Shown one piece after another: positions 50,801 to 62,500 of a stretch of 64,000 bases of DNA. Position numbers and translations under genes: made by a program. A model generated the notes under the pieces. That model saw only the letters and a program-made list of their open reading frames with translations, did no database searches and had not been told where the DNA came from. Every line of letters starts with the position of its first letter. The stretch's first letter is position 1. The stretch comes from Quillaja saponaria (Eukaryota; Streptophyta; Magnoliopsida; Fabales; Quillajaceae). The DNA lies in the NCBI GenBank assembly GCA_029379385.1, contig CM055612.1, positions 4,402,001 through 4,466,000 of the forward strand, in the 5' to 3' direction.

Positions 50801-53800
50801 CAAAATACCCAAACGGATTTTAAGAAACAGTACCTACACCTAGGAGAATCGAATCCGTGAGTCCCTTCTCTAAAAAAGCAAGTTCTTCTTCCTAAGCAGC
50901 CCTTGAAATCCCTTTTACTACTCCACACGAAGTCAATGAGGGTCTGAAAGCAGGAGACATCAGCTGAAAATTACCGAAATTGAAGGATTTTGAGTTAGGT
51001 CACAGACTGAAAAAAGGCCAAATTGATCTCTGAAAGAGCAGTGGATGGGGACGAAACCTTGGGGGTCCTGTTATTTTTCTCAAGGCGAATTGGCCAGTGG
51101 TCTTTAATCCCGGAAATCTCCCCGGAAAGTGCCGTGCATGGCGGCAGTCAACGGCGGTCCCAACAGAGGTTAGGGTTTTCTCATTTTGTTGGCTCTGATA
51201 CCATGATGAGTTATGTGTGAATCAAAATGTATTCATTCAAATTCAAAACCATGTACATCCTAGGATATATACTATACAAGGATTATTACCTAAACACCCT
51301 TATTACTCCTTAGCACACATAGACAATAGTTTCTATGAAACAGACATTTAATTGATTGAAATATTTAATCAATGATAATGATGATGGTGGTGATCTAAGA
51401 CACGGAGACTGGAGTATAAAGAAAAATTTGTCAAGTTATGTGAAACGGCTTTATATAGACAAATATATGGTCTCTGCTGAGGTTGACATAGCTCCTGCAT
51501 AACCGGAACACTGGAAATACCTAAATGGAGTTAAAAATATGAAGAAACTAAAAATAAACTAATCATGGCCAAGGAATTAAAATTTGTTTCGAGGTACTGT
51601 TTCGATAAGCCCAAAAATGGAAACGATTCGAGAAATAGTATGGAAACAGTATGGAAACGCTAATTTTTGTGGAAAAGCATGGAAATATATAATAAAACAC
51701 ATATTATAATAATTGTAGTTATCTAACATTATTAATTTAATACATAAAATACTATTAAATATATAACAAAGTAAAATTCTAGACATAGACATACACATTG
51801 GAAAAAAATATCAATTTAAAATTACATCCAACTAATAGTGGAGTGACTAGCAAGTGCTCAACCTATTTAATGAATTTTTTAATTTGAACCAACATATATA
51901 TGTTCTGAAAATTTTATATTATCCATCACTAAGTTAAACTAAATTAATACAAAATATTTGTTTAAAAAATAATAATAATTAAATAAAAGACCAAGAAACC
52001 TAACATAGGTGAAATCCTAAAAAGAATTATCTTCGCTAAATTATACCATCTGAATTTACATCAAATAAGATTAAAAAAAAACAATTGAAATTCTAAAATA
52101 TGTAGAGAACTAGAGCCAAAACTTTAGATTTTTAAATTTTGAAAATGTCCAGTTTGTGTTTACAAATTTCGTGTGAAAACGATAGAAACAACCCCATTTT
52201 GTCTAGAAATGCCTATGTTTCGTGTGGAAACGCCCCCGTTTTGAGTGGAAATGCTCCCGTTTCCTGTGAAAATGATATTGCATTTCTATAAGTGAGTTTC
52301 GTTTCGGGTAGTGTGGAAACGGAAACGTTTCGCACGTTTCGACCATTTCAACACGAATTACTAAATCTATTTTATGCCGATGGTAAAAGGAAAAGAAGAA
52401 GTAGTCTATTTTGTGCTAAATGGCTCAATCTTTAAAATACACTCACACACATTGTTTTAGTCTATTCCTAGAATGTATATGATGAGTCCTTCATCATGTC
52501 AAGCATCTAGCATTTAGTGCTTTAGTAAGTGAGTAATTTGAGCAACTTTTACTTGTACTTTCTTTTCTTCAATTTATGCGGACCTTATCCTTCATTTTGA
52601 TTCCTGCTGCTCCCAATGATAGTCTACAGAGAAAGTCCTTGTTTTAGAGTATATGGATGGCATTCGGTTGAATGATCTTGAGTCATTAGAAGCTTTTGGT
52701 GTAAACAAACAAAAGATTGTTGAGGAGATCACTCGTGCATATGCGCACCAAATTTATGTTGATGGGCTTTTCAATGCTGACCCTCATCCTGGTATATTCT
52801 CTCTCTTCTGTTTGATTTACACTGACTTGTAACATAATTGAGGATGAATCAACTTTTACCACAGCAATGGAAGATTTTAAAACTTACCGTTTTTCCAAGT
52901 ACTCCTGAACTATTATGATGGCTTTCTTGGGGTTTATATTGTAGGAAATTTTCTAGTGAGCAAGGAAGCCCCACATCGTCCAATTTTGCTGGACTTTGGA
53001 CTTACCAAGAAACTATCAAGCTCCCTCAAACAAGCATTTGCAAAGATGTTTTTGGCATCTGCTGAGGTTGGTGCATAGTACTTTCTGGTTTCTAGTAATG
53101 TTTTGGCAACTGGAATCAGAATTTGAATTTCTGCTATGCATATTGCTAACATTCATGGATTGATTCAGGAATCTGCTAGTTTCAAGTGGTGATGTGCTTA
53201 AATAATATGTCTTGTTTGGTTCTTTACTGAAAATCTGTCTGGGACTATATTTTTACTTTTAATTCTTGAGGTGTTACAAACGTACACAACTAGTTAAATT
53301 TGTTGCTCTGTCTCTTTTCTTCTCTGATTGCAATGATGGGTTCCTGAGGCGCTTTTCTGTTGCAGGGGGATCATGTTGCCCTTCTGTCCTCCTTTGCAGA
53401 AATGGGACTGAAGCTGCGGCTGGACATGCCAGATCAGGCCATGAAGGTGACAGCTTTATTCTTTTGTACTACAGCACCAGTGAATGATTCAGATGTAAGT
53501 ATGCATAAGCTCTTATGAGTAAGTTCTTTTACGACCACAATATTTCACTTTTATTGGTCCTACAAATACTGGCTTATTTTTGTTCTCAGAAAACCATGAA
53601 ATCTTTGGGTGACCAAAAAACAAAAGATGTGAAGGTTAAACAGGAGAACCTGAACCAGAAGGAAGTTAACCGGTTAAATCCTGTAATTTATGTTATCATC
53701 TCGTACCATTATTCATTTTCAGCTTTGCTTATTAACTTACATGTTAGATGATGTGAGGATATTTATTTCAGATTGACGCGTTTCCTGGTGCAATTATAAC

Positions 53801-56800
53801 ATTTGGAAGAGTGCTTACTCTTTTAAGAGGTCTGTAACTTCATTGTAATGGCATAGGAGATAAATAGTTGTTCCTTATAATTTATTTCACTTGCTTCAAT
53901 TAGGGCTTTCTTCCACCATGAAGTTTCGCAATCGCATAGTATATCAAGAAGTTATGAGGCCATTTGCAGAGTCTTGTTTGAAAGGGTGAGTCTATTGTGA
54001 TGCTTTATGATGATTATTCCATATACTTGGTCTATCTCTGATTGGATTGAGGTGCACTTGTCAGTCACATTTTTAGGGGACCATCGGTCAATGATAGTTG
54101 GATCTGTGATACACCAGTCCATTCTGATGTGGAGGCCAAGCTGAGGCAACTCTTAGTTGAGCTGGGGAGTAATAATAAAATACTAGGAATCCAGGTGTGT
54201 ATCACTATTTAACTTGAGAATCCGGATATCCTTGTTTTTAACCTTACTGAATAGATGCTTGTGGTAATTGTTTTGTGTGTTTGTTATATGCCTCAACAGT
54301 TAATTCCATTGTCTTTGAGTATAATTAACTTGTGGTTGGGCAATATGACTTTCCGTGAGTTCATACGACTGCAAGAATCAATAACTTGGGTTAGATGTAT
54401 ACCCTTACATTTTTAATCTATTCTGATTTATATTTTTGTTAAGGTATGTGCCTATAAAGATGGAGAGGTCATTATTGACACTGCCGCTGGAGTACTTGGT
54501 AAATATGATCCTCGTCCGGTTCAGCCTGATAGCCTCTTTCCAGTTTTTTCTGTAACAAAGGGTATCACAGCAGGAATGTTACATTGGCTGGTTGACAATG
54601 GGTGCGTCTTGAAACATTATTTGTTGTTGTGGTCCATGTTGTTCAATTTTTTATTGGACTATGATCCATATTATTGGTAGTAGTTTCTATGTGCTTGTAT
54701 GAGATATGTTTTCAAGCCACAATAAAATATGGCAGATGCTCTAGGGTGAACCCTTTATTGTTACTCAGTGTCAGTTTTGAATAGAGACAGTGTTTAGTAT
54801 GTAGGTGGTTGATGTAGCCGTAGACCATCTTAAAATTTGTGTCATAAGTTAAGAATTGAAATATTGATTTTGGAGTCAAAAGAAAAGCACTTCTGATTTA
54901 TTAGTAACAGCAATTGTTTTATCTTGTGATATACATACCTTGAATGTACCGGTAACAAATGGTGTTTCTTTTATTTTCTTTGATCATATTGAATGGCTTT
55001 GATTCAGTTCCTTGTGAACTGGAAAACTTGAGGATACAGTTCTATAGCAGAGTCAAGAAATGTCAGTAGTATATATTCATGTTCAAATTATCTTAAATTA
55101 TCGTGTATATATATATATATATATATTGAGAGAGAGAGAGAGAAGCTATGGTGCTTTTTTTTTTCTTTTTCTTTTTTTTTGTGGGGGGAAGGGGGGTTGT
55201 GGTTTGTTTGAGGGGTTTACCCTGTTCATTTTTTGATTCAGTGATCTAAAATATGGGGGGTTAGATAACTCTCAAACAAGTATGTACTAAAGCAAAGTAA
55301 GATCAATGACCAATATATTTTCCCAAAATCCGAAAATTGAGATTGTAAATGAAAGGCATGAACGTGACATATATGTTGTTATAATTGGTGAACATTTACT
55401 TCTTTGACTAAAAATGAATCAATCACACAATCTGAGCTGATTATCTTAACATGAAATTAGCATTTCTGAACATATTATCTTGCAGAAAACTCAAGTTTGA
55501 AGAAAATGTTGTGAATATCTGGCCAGAATTTGGATCAAGTGGAAAAGATATCATCAAGGTTTCATTATTTTTCTTTTCATTATTTGGCTAACCATAAAGG
55601 TTTTGGTTTAAGTCCTGGGTATCCTTTGTCAATTGAACTTTTTGACTCACCCTTTTCTGTAATCTTCATGTACTTTACATTTCAGGTTCACCATGTGCTT
55701 AACCATACATCTGGTCTACATAATGCATTGGCAGAAATTTATAGAGAAAATCCACTACTGATGTATGAGTGGGACGAATGTCTGCATCGCATTTGTATGT
55801 CAGTACCTGAAACCAAACCCGGCCAGGAGCAGTTATATCACTATCTATCATTTGGCTGGTTGTGTGGTGGAATCATTGAGGTACAACAGTTTGCAATTGT
55901 TCCTAGGAACTTCTTATTGTATGTTAGATAGACTAAATTTGCTCCTTAACTATTGGTGCTTAATTAGATTTCAGAATCAATGAGGGAAAAAAGGTATAGG
56001 AAACAATTAAGAAAGAAAGCCATACTTATTGCTCTTTTCTACACTTTCAATTATTCTAATCCGTGTGCTTAATTTGAAGTGCCTTCTAGTTTGCCAATTG
56101 CATGTACACGTAACAAGGGATTTTGGGGGAGATTCAATTGGCCCAAAAACATAATACTGGAGTATTTTCTAAATGACATGTGTTTTACCTTTTACATTTA
56201 CAAGTTTCTTTCTTTGGCTTTCTCATAACGTTATCTGTCATTTCTTCTTATACATTTATGTTCGCTCTCTGCGAATGTGCATTTGCATAAATATATAATG
56301 TATGGCTTCATTGAAGTGATAATGCCCCTCTTTCAAAATGGTGCATATGTAACATATCATGAGCTCCTTGGCATTCCAACTATCATCTGTTTATTTTATT
56401 TTTTTCATGGACTCCAGGGATAGACCAAGGTGCCTCAGTACATTACTAAAATTCACCTGTTTTAAGTTTCTATTCTGTTCCATAATATGTTTGGTTTGGA
56501 AACAGCATTGGGTCTGGGAAGAAATTTCAGGAGATTCTTGAAGAAGCATTAGTTCGCCCCCTCCAGATTGATGGCGAACTATACATTGGAATTCCCCCAG
56601 GTAAAGGATATGCATCTTTAAGTTGCCTATATCATTCATTGTAGAAGTTGAATGGAGGGGTAAAGAAAGTCATGGAGATTTTAAATTTGGATTTCACTTT
56701 CTTTGTTTCCATGCTACATTACTTCTCTAGGTGTGGAATCTCGTCTTGCAACTCTAACGGTGGATACTGATGATCTGAACAAGCTCTCCGGTATCACCAA

Positions 56801-57581
56801 TCGTCCTGACTTGCCCTCCAATTTCCAGCCAGAAAGCATTTCTCAACTTGTAACTATGCTGCCTGTTCTCTTCAATTTGCTGAATACTCGCCGTGCCATC
56901 ATACCTGCCGCTAATGGCCACTGCTCTGCCCGTGCACTTGCACGCTATTATGCAGCACTAGCTGATGGTGGCAGGATACCACCACCTCATTCCTCTCATT
57001 CTAAGCCACAACTTGGGAGCCACCCCCACACACCCAATTTTTCTTCTCAAGAGGCCCCCAAGAAGCGAAGAGGTGGCAGAAAAATATTCATTTCTTCAAT
57101 AATGAGAACTAATGATAATGATAAGCCTACCTACAAAAAAGATAGTAGTGGCAGTCCCAGTAGGCTTCCTAATGATAGTAGCAGTAACAGTAATGCTGAC
57201 TGCATTATAGACATTGGTCCAGGAAGCAATTATTCTGGCAAGATATTTGGCAACCAGATGATTGTTGATGCATTTATGGGTGTCGGAAAATATGGGAATT
57301 TGACACTGCCAAATGGAAAATTTGGTCTGGGATTTAGTAGGATCAATTCAAGAGACGGCTCATCTGTTGGCTTTGGCCACTTAGGAATGGGTGGTTCAAC
57401 AGGTTACTGTGATGTGACAAACAGGTTTTCTATATCTGTCACCCTGAATAAAATGTCATTAGGGTCAGTGACTGCAAATATTATCCAGTTTGTTTGTTCA
57501 GAGCTAAACATTCCAGTGCCAGAGGATTATTCCAGATTTGGTGAGACTGAATTAAACATGGGGAGAGCTTTGATTAATTGA
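44847..57581 (+). CDS. ABC1 atypical kinase fused to a beta-lactamase-like domain, copy 1 (frameshift in exon 17)
   Basis: Eighteen exons: 44847-44921, 44994-45221, 45309-45395, 45514-45603, 45690-45816, 46220-46317, 52623-52791, 52945-53066, 53366-53494, 53590-53682, 53772-53829, 53904-53985, 54065-54194, 54444-54601, 55486-55558, 55686-55880, 56506-56600 and 56731-57581. The product is about 952 aa. The ABC1 part shows KLGQ in LEGLWVKLGQFMSTRG, SIGQVHRA, lysine in VAVKVQHEG, ADPHPGNFL and LLDFGL. The beta-lactamase part has SxxK in FPVFSVTKG, YHYLSFGWLCGG, and GFGHLGMGGSTGY near the C-terminus. Arabidopsis At5g24810 has the same fusion (recalled); its substrate is not known to me. Intron 6 is 6.3 kb because it holds a Copia element and another insertion. 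Exon 17 carries one extra base (CATTGGGTCTGGG; about 56508-56512), leading to a stop at 56539-56541 and loss of the last 300 residues. Confidence 0.92.
46444..46568 (-). repeat. 3' LTR of the Copia element
   Basis: On the minus strand it begins TGTTGTCTATGTG, directly after the polypurine tract at 46569-46580, and ends ACTCATCA next to the GTTTC target duplication. Confidence 0.93.
46576..50637 (-). pseudogene. Decayed gag-pol of the Copia element, with reverse-transcriptase core deleted
   Basis: Gag starts at ATG 50637 and meets a stop after about 42 codons. Later pieces include MEPWISENSLVMSWLINSM (50419-50219) and a CCHC zinc knuckle YCGKTHHTRDTC (49796 end). The integrase zinc region and core are at 49113-48670 (CDTCEFAKHKRAF, FDIWGLS, IDCFSRTTWVYLL, KSDNGTEY). 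The reverse-transcriptase start is at 47601 (LVARGFTQTYRVDYQEIFAP, FLHGDLAEKVYMEI). It then jumps directly to LSQRQYVLDLLKETGM, so the segment with the YVDD active site, about 130 residues, is missing. RNase H follows (YCDNTAAVNIVRNPVQHDH, QLADIFIKGL) to 46576. At least seven stops or frameshifts occur. It cannot be autonomous. Confidence 0.93.
51191..51203 (-). promoter_or_regulatory. Primer-binding site of the Copia element
   Basis: TGGTATCAGAGCC on the minus strand, directly after the 5' LTR, complementary to the 3' end of initiator methionine tRNA as in most plant Copia elements. Confidence 0.9.
51204..51328 (-). repeat. 5' LTR of the Copia element
   Basis: On the minus strand it begins TATTGTCTATGTG and ends ACTCATCA. 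It differs from the 3' LTR at five of 125 positions by eye (about 96% identity). The terminal TG has become TA here. Confidence 0.93.
51580..52354. mobile_element. Putative second insertion in intron 6 of ABC1 copy 1, rich in GTTTCG motifs
   Basis: About 775 bases present in copy 1 and without counterpart in copy 2 (compare 61700-61800), bordered by GAATTA at 51574-51579 and 52355-52360. Both ends carry clusters of GTTTCG/CGAAAC. The left end TTTGTTTCGAGGTACTG and the inverted right end GTGTTGAAATGGTCGAAACG are only loosely similar. It is probably a non-autonomous DNA transposon, type unresolved. Short open frames in it are AT-rich and not coding. Confidence 0.5.
52196..52279 (+). repeat. 21-base tandem repeat, four copies
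   Basis: Four head-to-tail units with consensus near GTTTYGTGTGGAAATGCYCCC, each exactly 21 bases. The first and last are more diverged. It lies inside the putative insertion at 51580-52354. Confidence 0.75.
54602..55485 (+). other. Intron 14 of ABC1 copy 1, with microsatellite
   Basis: A long intron with a compound (TA)n-(AG)n microsatellite (55106-55143) and a T/G-rich tract at 55150-55205. No other feature was seen. Confidence 0.5.
55106..55143. repeat. Compound (TA)n(AG)n microsatellite
   Basis: About ten TA units run directly into about seven AG units inside intron 14 of ABC1 copy 1. Confidence 0.95.
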
Positions 57582-58011
57582 GAGATGGAAGTTTTTCTAT
57601 TTTCATTTTCTTGCCTGTATTTATGAATCTTCATGATTGTACATAAGAAACCTTTTGCTACATCCCTTTTTCTCAAAGGATAATGTAAACATTCGTAAAT
57701 TTTGGGCTAAGAATATAGGCTGTGGATGTATTTTAATGGTAAACAGAGTGGGTAATTCATAGTTGTTTCTCTTTTTATTATTTAATTTGTTCTTGGTTCT
57801 CTTTACTTTTAATCTTTCTAGAATGGTACATATTTTTTTGAATTTATTTAATTATTACATGTCTCTTTATTTGACACAAGAATAATAAACAACTAAATTT
57901 GATTTCGTAGAATCAGATTCAAACAGTTTACACCATTCAATATAATATGAATTGGTCTAAAACACTTACTTTTACAGCCACAAGATTTTTAGTTTCAAGT
58001 TTCTCAGTAAA
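57582..58011. other. Spacer between the two ABC1 copies
   Basis: 3'UTR of copy 1 and AT-rich spacer, about 430 bases before the duplicated promoter block of copy 2 begins. No gene. Confidence 0.5.
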
Positions 58012-59545
58012 TCAACGCCGTCCGATAATATCATTTTCATTGGTCAGCAATGAACCGCGTTTTCCAATTCATTAACGGCTTAGATTCACTTAATCCTTTG
58101 ATTCCACGCAACAACTAGTCAACTTTTCGGACCTTTCCTTTATAGGCTTTTCTTCCATTTCATTTTCGTCCTCGTTGCTTTCTTAACGAGAAATGCTAAT
58201 CTGACGGACTGTTGCGTATAAAAACTAATCCACAGTCCGACACGTAATCCTCCAGAAGCTAATCTGCTAACGTGTCCTCTTCTTAGTCTAGTTCCAAAAT
58301 CATTCACAGTGACCGAATAACAAAAATCGAATTCCATTCTAATCCGGAATACGACAATCGGTATTTGATCGTTCCGAGAAATTCATTCATTTCTGGTTCT
58401 GTCTGAGTCTCCCTGTTACTCCGTCTTCATCTCGTTGAAGGCGTCATTGTGTAACTGTCTTCTGGTAATGACTGTGCTTTTGGTTTTCATAAATTTATCG
58501 TATTTTGGATGTCCATGAAGAATTCAAATTTAAGATGTTAATCTGTCATTTTGAAGAATGTGATGTTTTGGGTCTCATTCTTGTTGATTTATCATTTTGA
58601 ATTCCAATTTAGCTATAGATGGTTCTTGAGTTGCTGAATATGGAACAATAATTCAACTTAGATTGAACTATTAATGCATAGGTAAGATGGGTAATTGCAG
58701 GTATATATAAAAGATGAAACTTTGGACATTGGTTGATTATTATTTTATTTTTTTTCTTTTTGTTTTCCATTTGTAGTTTAGTTGTGTTAATGTGAATATA
58801 CCAGATTAGTTTTTCTCCCACCTTTTAAAGTTATAAAATTTACCCTGCCACTGGAAGATTGTGTTTTGTTTAGCTTAATACTGGGAAAAATGGCCATTTT
58901 AGAGGGGATATGTTAGCAATGAAGGTGAAACGGGATTTCCAGAAACCTACAAGAAGAGTTGCCATTTGAAATGGCTACAGAAAAAAATGGCATATTGGAG
59001 GGGATATTACCTTGACATAATTGTACTTCACTAATTAGACATTGGAAACCATTTTCTTTTTGCTTGTTCACTCTTTTAAATTATGACATTAAATTCAAAT
59101 GGAAACCATATTCCCTGTGCATATTCTTTGACGGCCACTTCTCTTTTCCTCTTAGTCTAGCTATATGTATCTACCTCTACGATTTGCAGTCTATTGAGTG
59201 GAAACTTAAGGAGCCAAGGAGTACTGGTTTGACTTATTTGAGGAGAATGGTGTTTTATGTAGATGTGTATCTCTTGATTTTAGAATTCTGATGTGATACT
59301 TTGGTACATGGCTTAGGAGTTTAGAGATCACGGCATATCACATGCGTCAACACTGTAAATTTTATATATTAGTATTCCCTAAGATTTGGTGCTTTTACTT
59401 ATTTGAATTGGCTTATTAATCTGTTAGTGCTTGTTTACTTGGTTGCATGTGGTGTATCTATAATCTAATCATTCTTTTACCTTCTTTCTAGCAAAAAATC
59501 TCTGTTCGGTGATCTTTCCTTTATTTTGAACACCAGTCTTCACAA
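58012..59545 (+). other. Promoter and 5'UTR region of ABC1 copy 2
   Basis: Collinear with 43425-44846 at moderate identity with indels. The untranslated first exon probably ends at 58464 before GTAATGACTG. A minus-strand frame at 58140-58337 is not conserved as coding in copy 1 and is not called. Confidence 0.55.
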
Positions 59546-62500
59546 ATGGGATGGGGAAACATTTACAGAAGAAGGATCAGAGTTTTCACTGTGACCTTAA
59601 CCATGTACCTAGATTATAAGGTGAAGTTTTTCAGTTGCTGAGGTGGAATTCTTATACAAACTTTATACCTTGCTTTTGGTTGTTTTTGTAGGCTGTACAG
59701 CAAAGAGAGAAATGGACTAGCAGAGCTAAACAATCAGCTTTATGGGAGAAGGCTCACGAGCGTAATGCTAAGCGTGTACTCAATTTGATATTAGAGCTAG
59801 AAGGCTTGTGGGTGAAACTTGGGCAATATATGTCTACACGTGCAGATGTTCTTCCCGAAGCATATATATTTCTTTTGAAGCAGTTACAGGACTCTCTTCC
59901 TCCTCGCCCCTTGCAAGAGGTTTTATTCTTCTTTTTTTCTTAATATTTATTTTTTATTTGTAAAGTTATAATATGAAAATCTGAAAATTGTAATTTTCTT
60001 TTTCACGAATGGACAATAACTAAAAAACTTATCATATACTTCTGATATCGGAAAGACTAAGTTATTTGTTTGCCTGTTTGAGATTCATGGATGTCTACTT
60101 CGTGTATAAGATTGTCACTTTTAGGTTTATGAAATGAGGATCCACAGTTTTTCATTCTTTATCAAGATAAATTTTAGTATTCACTTATTGTTTAAATAGA
60201 AACTTTAGATTTCTTTGGCAGTACCTTCAATCATCTGACTTCTCACATATCAATTTTATATGTAAGGTCTGTGAGACAATACAGAAAGAATTGGGGAGAT
60301 CAATGGATGAACTGTTTGCTGACTTTGTCAAAGAACCTTTGGCTACAGCATCTGTAAGATTTCAGAATATACATGGTATCAGAGGATGATGACATGACTC
60401 AGTTTAGGCCAGAAAGCAGATGTGATTCTTAAGTCAATTCCACTCACAGCCCACTCTATTTTATGCAGATAGCACAAGTCCATCGTGCAACTCTACTTAA
60501 CGGGCAGGAAGTTGTTGTTAAAGTTCAGCACGAGGGCATCAAGAAAATCATATTGGAGGTTTGCTCATTTCCTCTTTTAACATTTTGGACAGGAAAGTGA
60601 GTTGAGGCTGTCATTTGCTTATTAGGCTTTCATTGTTTTACAGGATTTGAAAAATGCAAAGTCCATTGTTGACTGGATAGCATGGGCAGAGCCGCAATAT
60701 GACTTTAATCCTATGATAGATGAGTGGTGCAAAGAAGCTCCCAAAGAACTTGACTTCAATCGTGAAGCAGGTGTGCTCCTCTTATCTGATAGTGGAATAA
60801 ATCTCAATTTGTACTGGAAAGGAAAATTGACTTCATATCTGCATCCAATTCCACAATCCACAAAATATCTGCAAAGTGCACTGCTTCTCTAGTTGGATAA
60901 TGGTTACTTATGAATCTTTGATGTCAACTAGGCTAATCCAATTGTCTGACCCAACTCAGTATTGTCTCATGACTCGGTTCACCATCATCTATCTTTTTTG
61001 TTTCTTCTTTTTTTTCCTCATTCCTGTTTATGCACACACTGTGGAAATTTGGTTCAAATTGGATTAATTTTTCACTACTTACTTTATATCCCTATTTATT
61101 TGTAATTTTGTTTCCAATTGATGCTTGTCTTTTAGAGAATACGAGAACGGTGGCCACAAATCTTGGCTGCAGAAACAAATCTGATGAAACTATCAATGCT
61201 CGAGTCGATGTTTTAATCCCTGAAGTGATTCAGGTACTTTTGGCCCTACCTTTCAATAATGAGTCTGCACCCTGGAGTGCTGCAATGCAGAAGAGTTTCG
61301 TGAATTTCTGGATTAATGGGTTGACCTTTTCTTTTATTAATGTTTAACATAATGTGTTTTTAAGAAAATGATTGATTCATTTAGTCAATGATAATGATTG
61401 TGGTGGTGGAAGGTGCCAGTTGGTTCAACTAGTCAAGCCAATTGGTGTTGATACTAAGGACTTGGGAGTTGGGATCGAATCCCATCTTCACTCGGTATGG
61501 TGAGTTTATGGGATGAGAGAGAGCTACCCCCCGTTGTGTAGCTCAAAAGAAGAAAAAATGATGGTGGTGGTGATCTAAGATATGGAGTATAATGATAATT
61601 AGTCAAGTTGCATGAAACTACTTTCTCATTGAGGTTGACATAGCTCTTGCATAACCTGAATACTGGAAAGACCTAAATGGACCTCAAAATATGAAAAAAC
61701 TTAAAAGATAAACTCATCATGACACATAATGTTAGGAACTGAAAGTGTCAATTACTTTTCTGTTTTACCCCATCTTCGGGAATCTGCTTACTAAATATTT
61801 TATGCCGATGGCGAAAGGAAAAGAAGAAATAATCTATTTTATGCTAAAGGGTTGGATCTCTAAAATACTCTCACTCATATTGTCTTAGTCAGTTCCTAGA
61901 GTGTATATATGATGAGTCCTTCATCTTTCTAAGCATCTAGCAGTTATTCCTTTTATAAGTGAGCATTGGAGTGGTTTTCAACATGTACTTTGTTTTTTTA
62001 TCAATTTGTGAGGAACTTATAGTTCATTTTTTATTCATGTTCTTCCCAATGACAGTCTACGGAGAAAGTCCTTATTTTAGAATACATGGATGGCATTCGG
62101 TTGAATGATCCTGAGTCATTAGAAGCTTTTGGTGTAAACAAACAAAAGATTGTTGAGGAGATCACTCGTGCATATGCACACCAAATTTATGTTGATGGTT
62201 TTTTCAATGGTGACCCTCATCCTGGTAGATTCTCTCTCTTCTGTTTCATATACAATGGTAACCTATAACATAATTGAGGATGAATAAACTTCACTGCAAT
62301 GGACAATTAAAATTTGACTTGTTTTTCCAAGTGTTTGTTAACTATTATGATGGCTTTCTTGGGGTTCATATTGTAGGAAATTTTCTCGTGAGCAAGGAAG
62401 CCCCACATCGTCCAATTTTGCTGGACTTTGGGCTTACCAAGGAGCTATCAAACTCTATCAAACAAGCACTTGCGAAGATGTTTTTGGCATCTACTGAGGT

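Larger units (their letters stand above)
46444..51328 (-). mobile_element. Ty1/Copia LTR retrotransposon, full length but defective, inside intron 6 of ABC1 copy 1
   Basis: 4,885 bases in reverse orientation to the host gene. The two 125-base direct repeats are the LTRs. A perfect 5-base target duplication GTTTC flanks it (46439-46443 and 51329-51333). Next to the 5' LTR the minus strand reads TGGTATCAGAGCC, the primer-binding site for initiator tRNA-Met typical of Copia. Next to the 3' LTR there is a purine tract (GAAAGGGAG). The internal region has gag, integrase, reverse transcriptase and RNase H in Copia order, all interrupted. It is absent from the same intron of ABC1 copy 2, so it inserted after the duplication or only into this copy. 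Confidence 0.97.
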
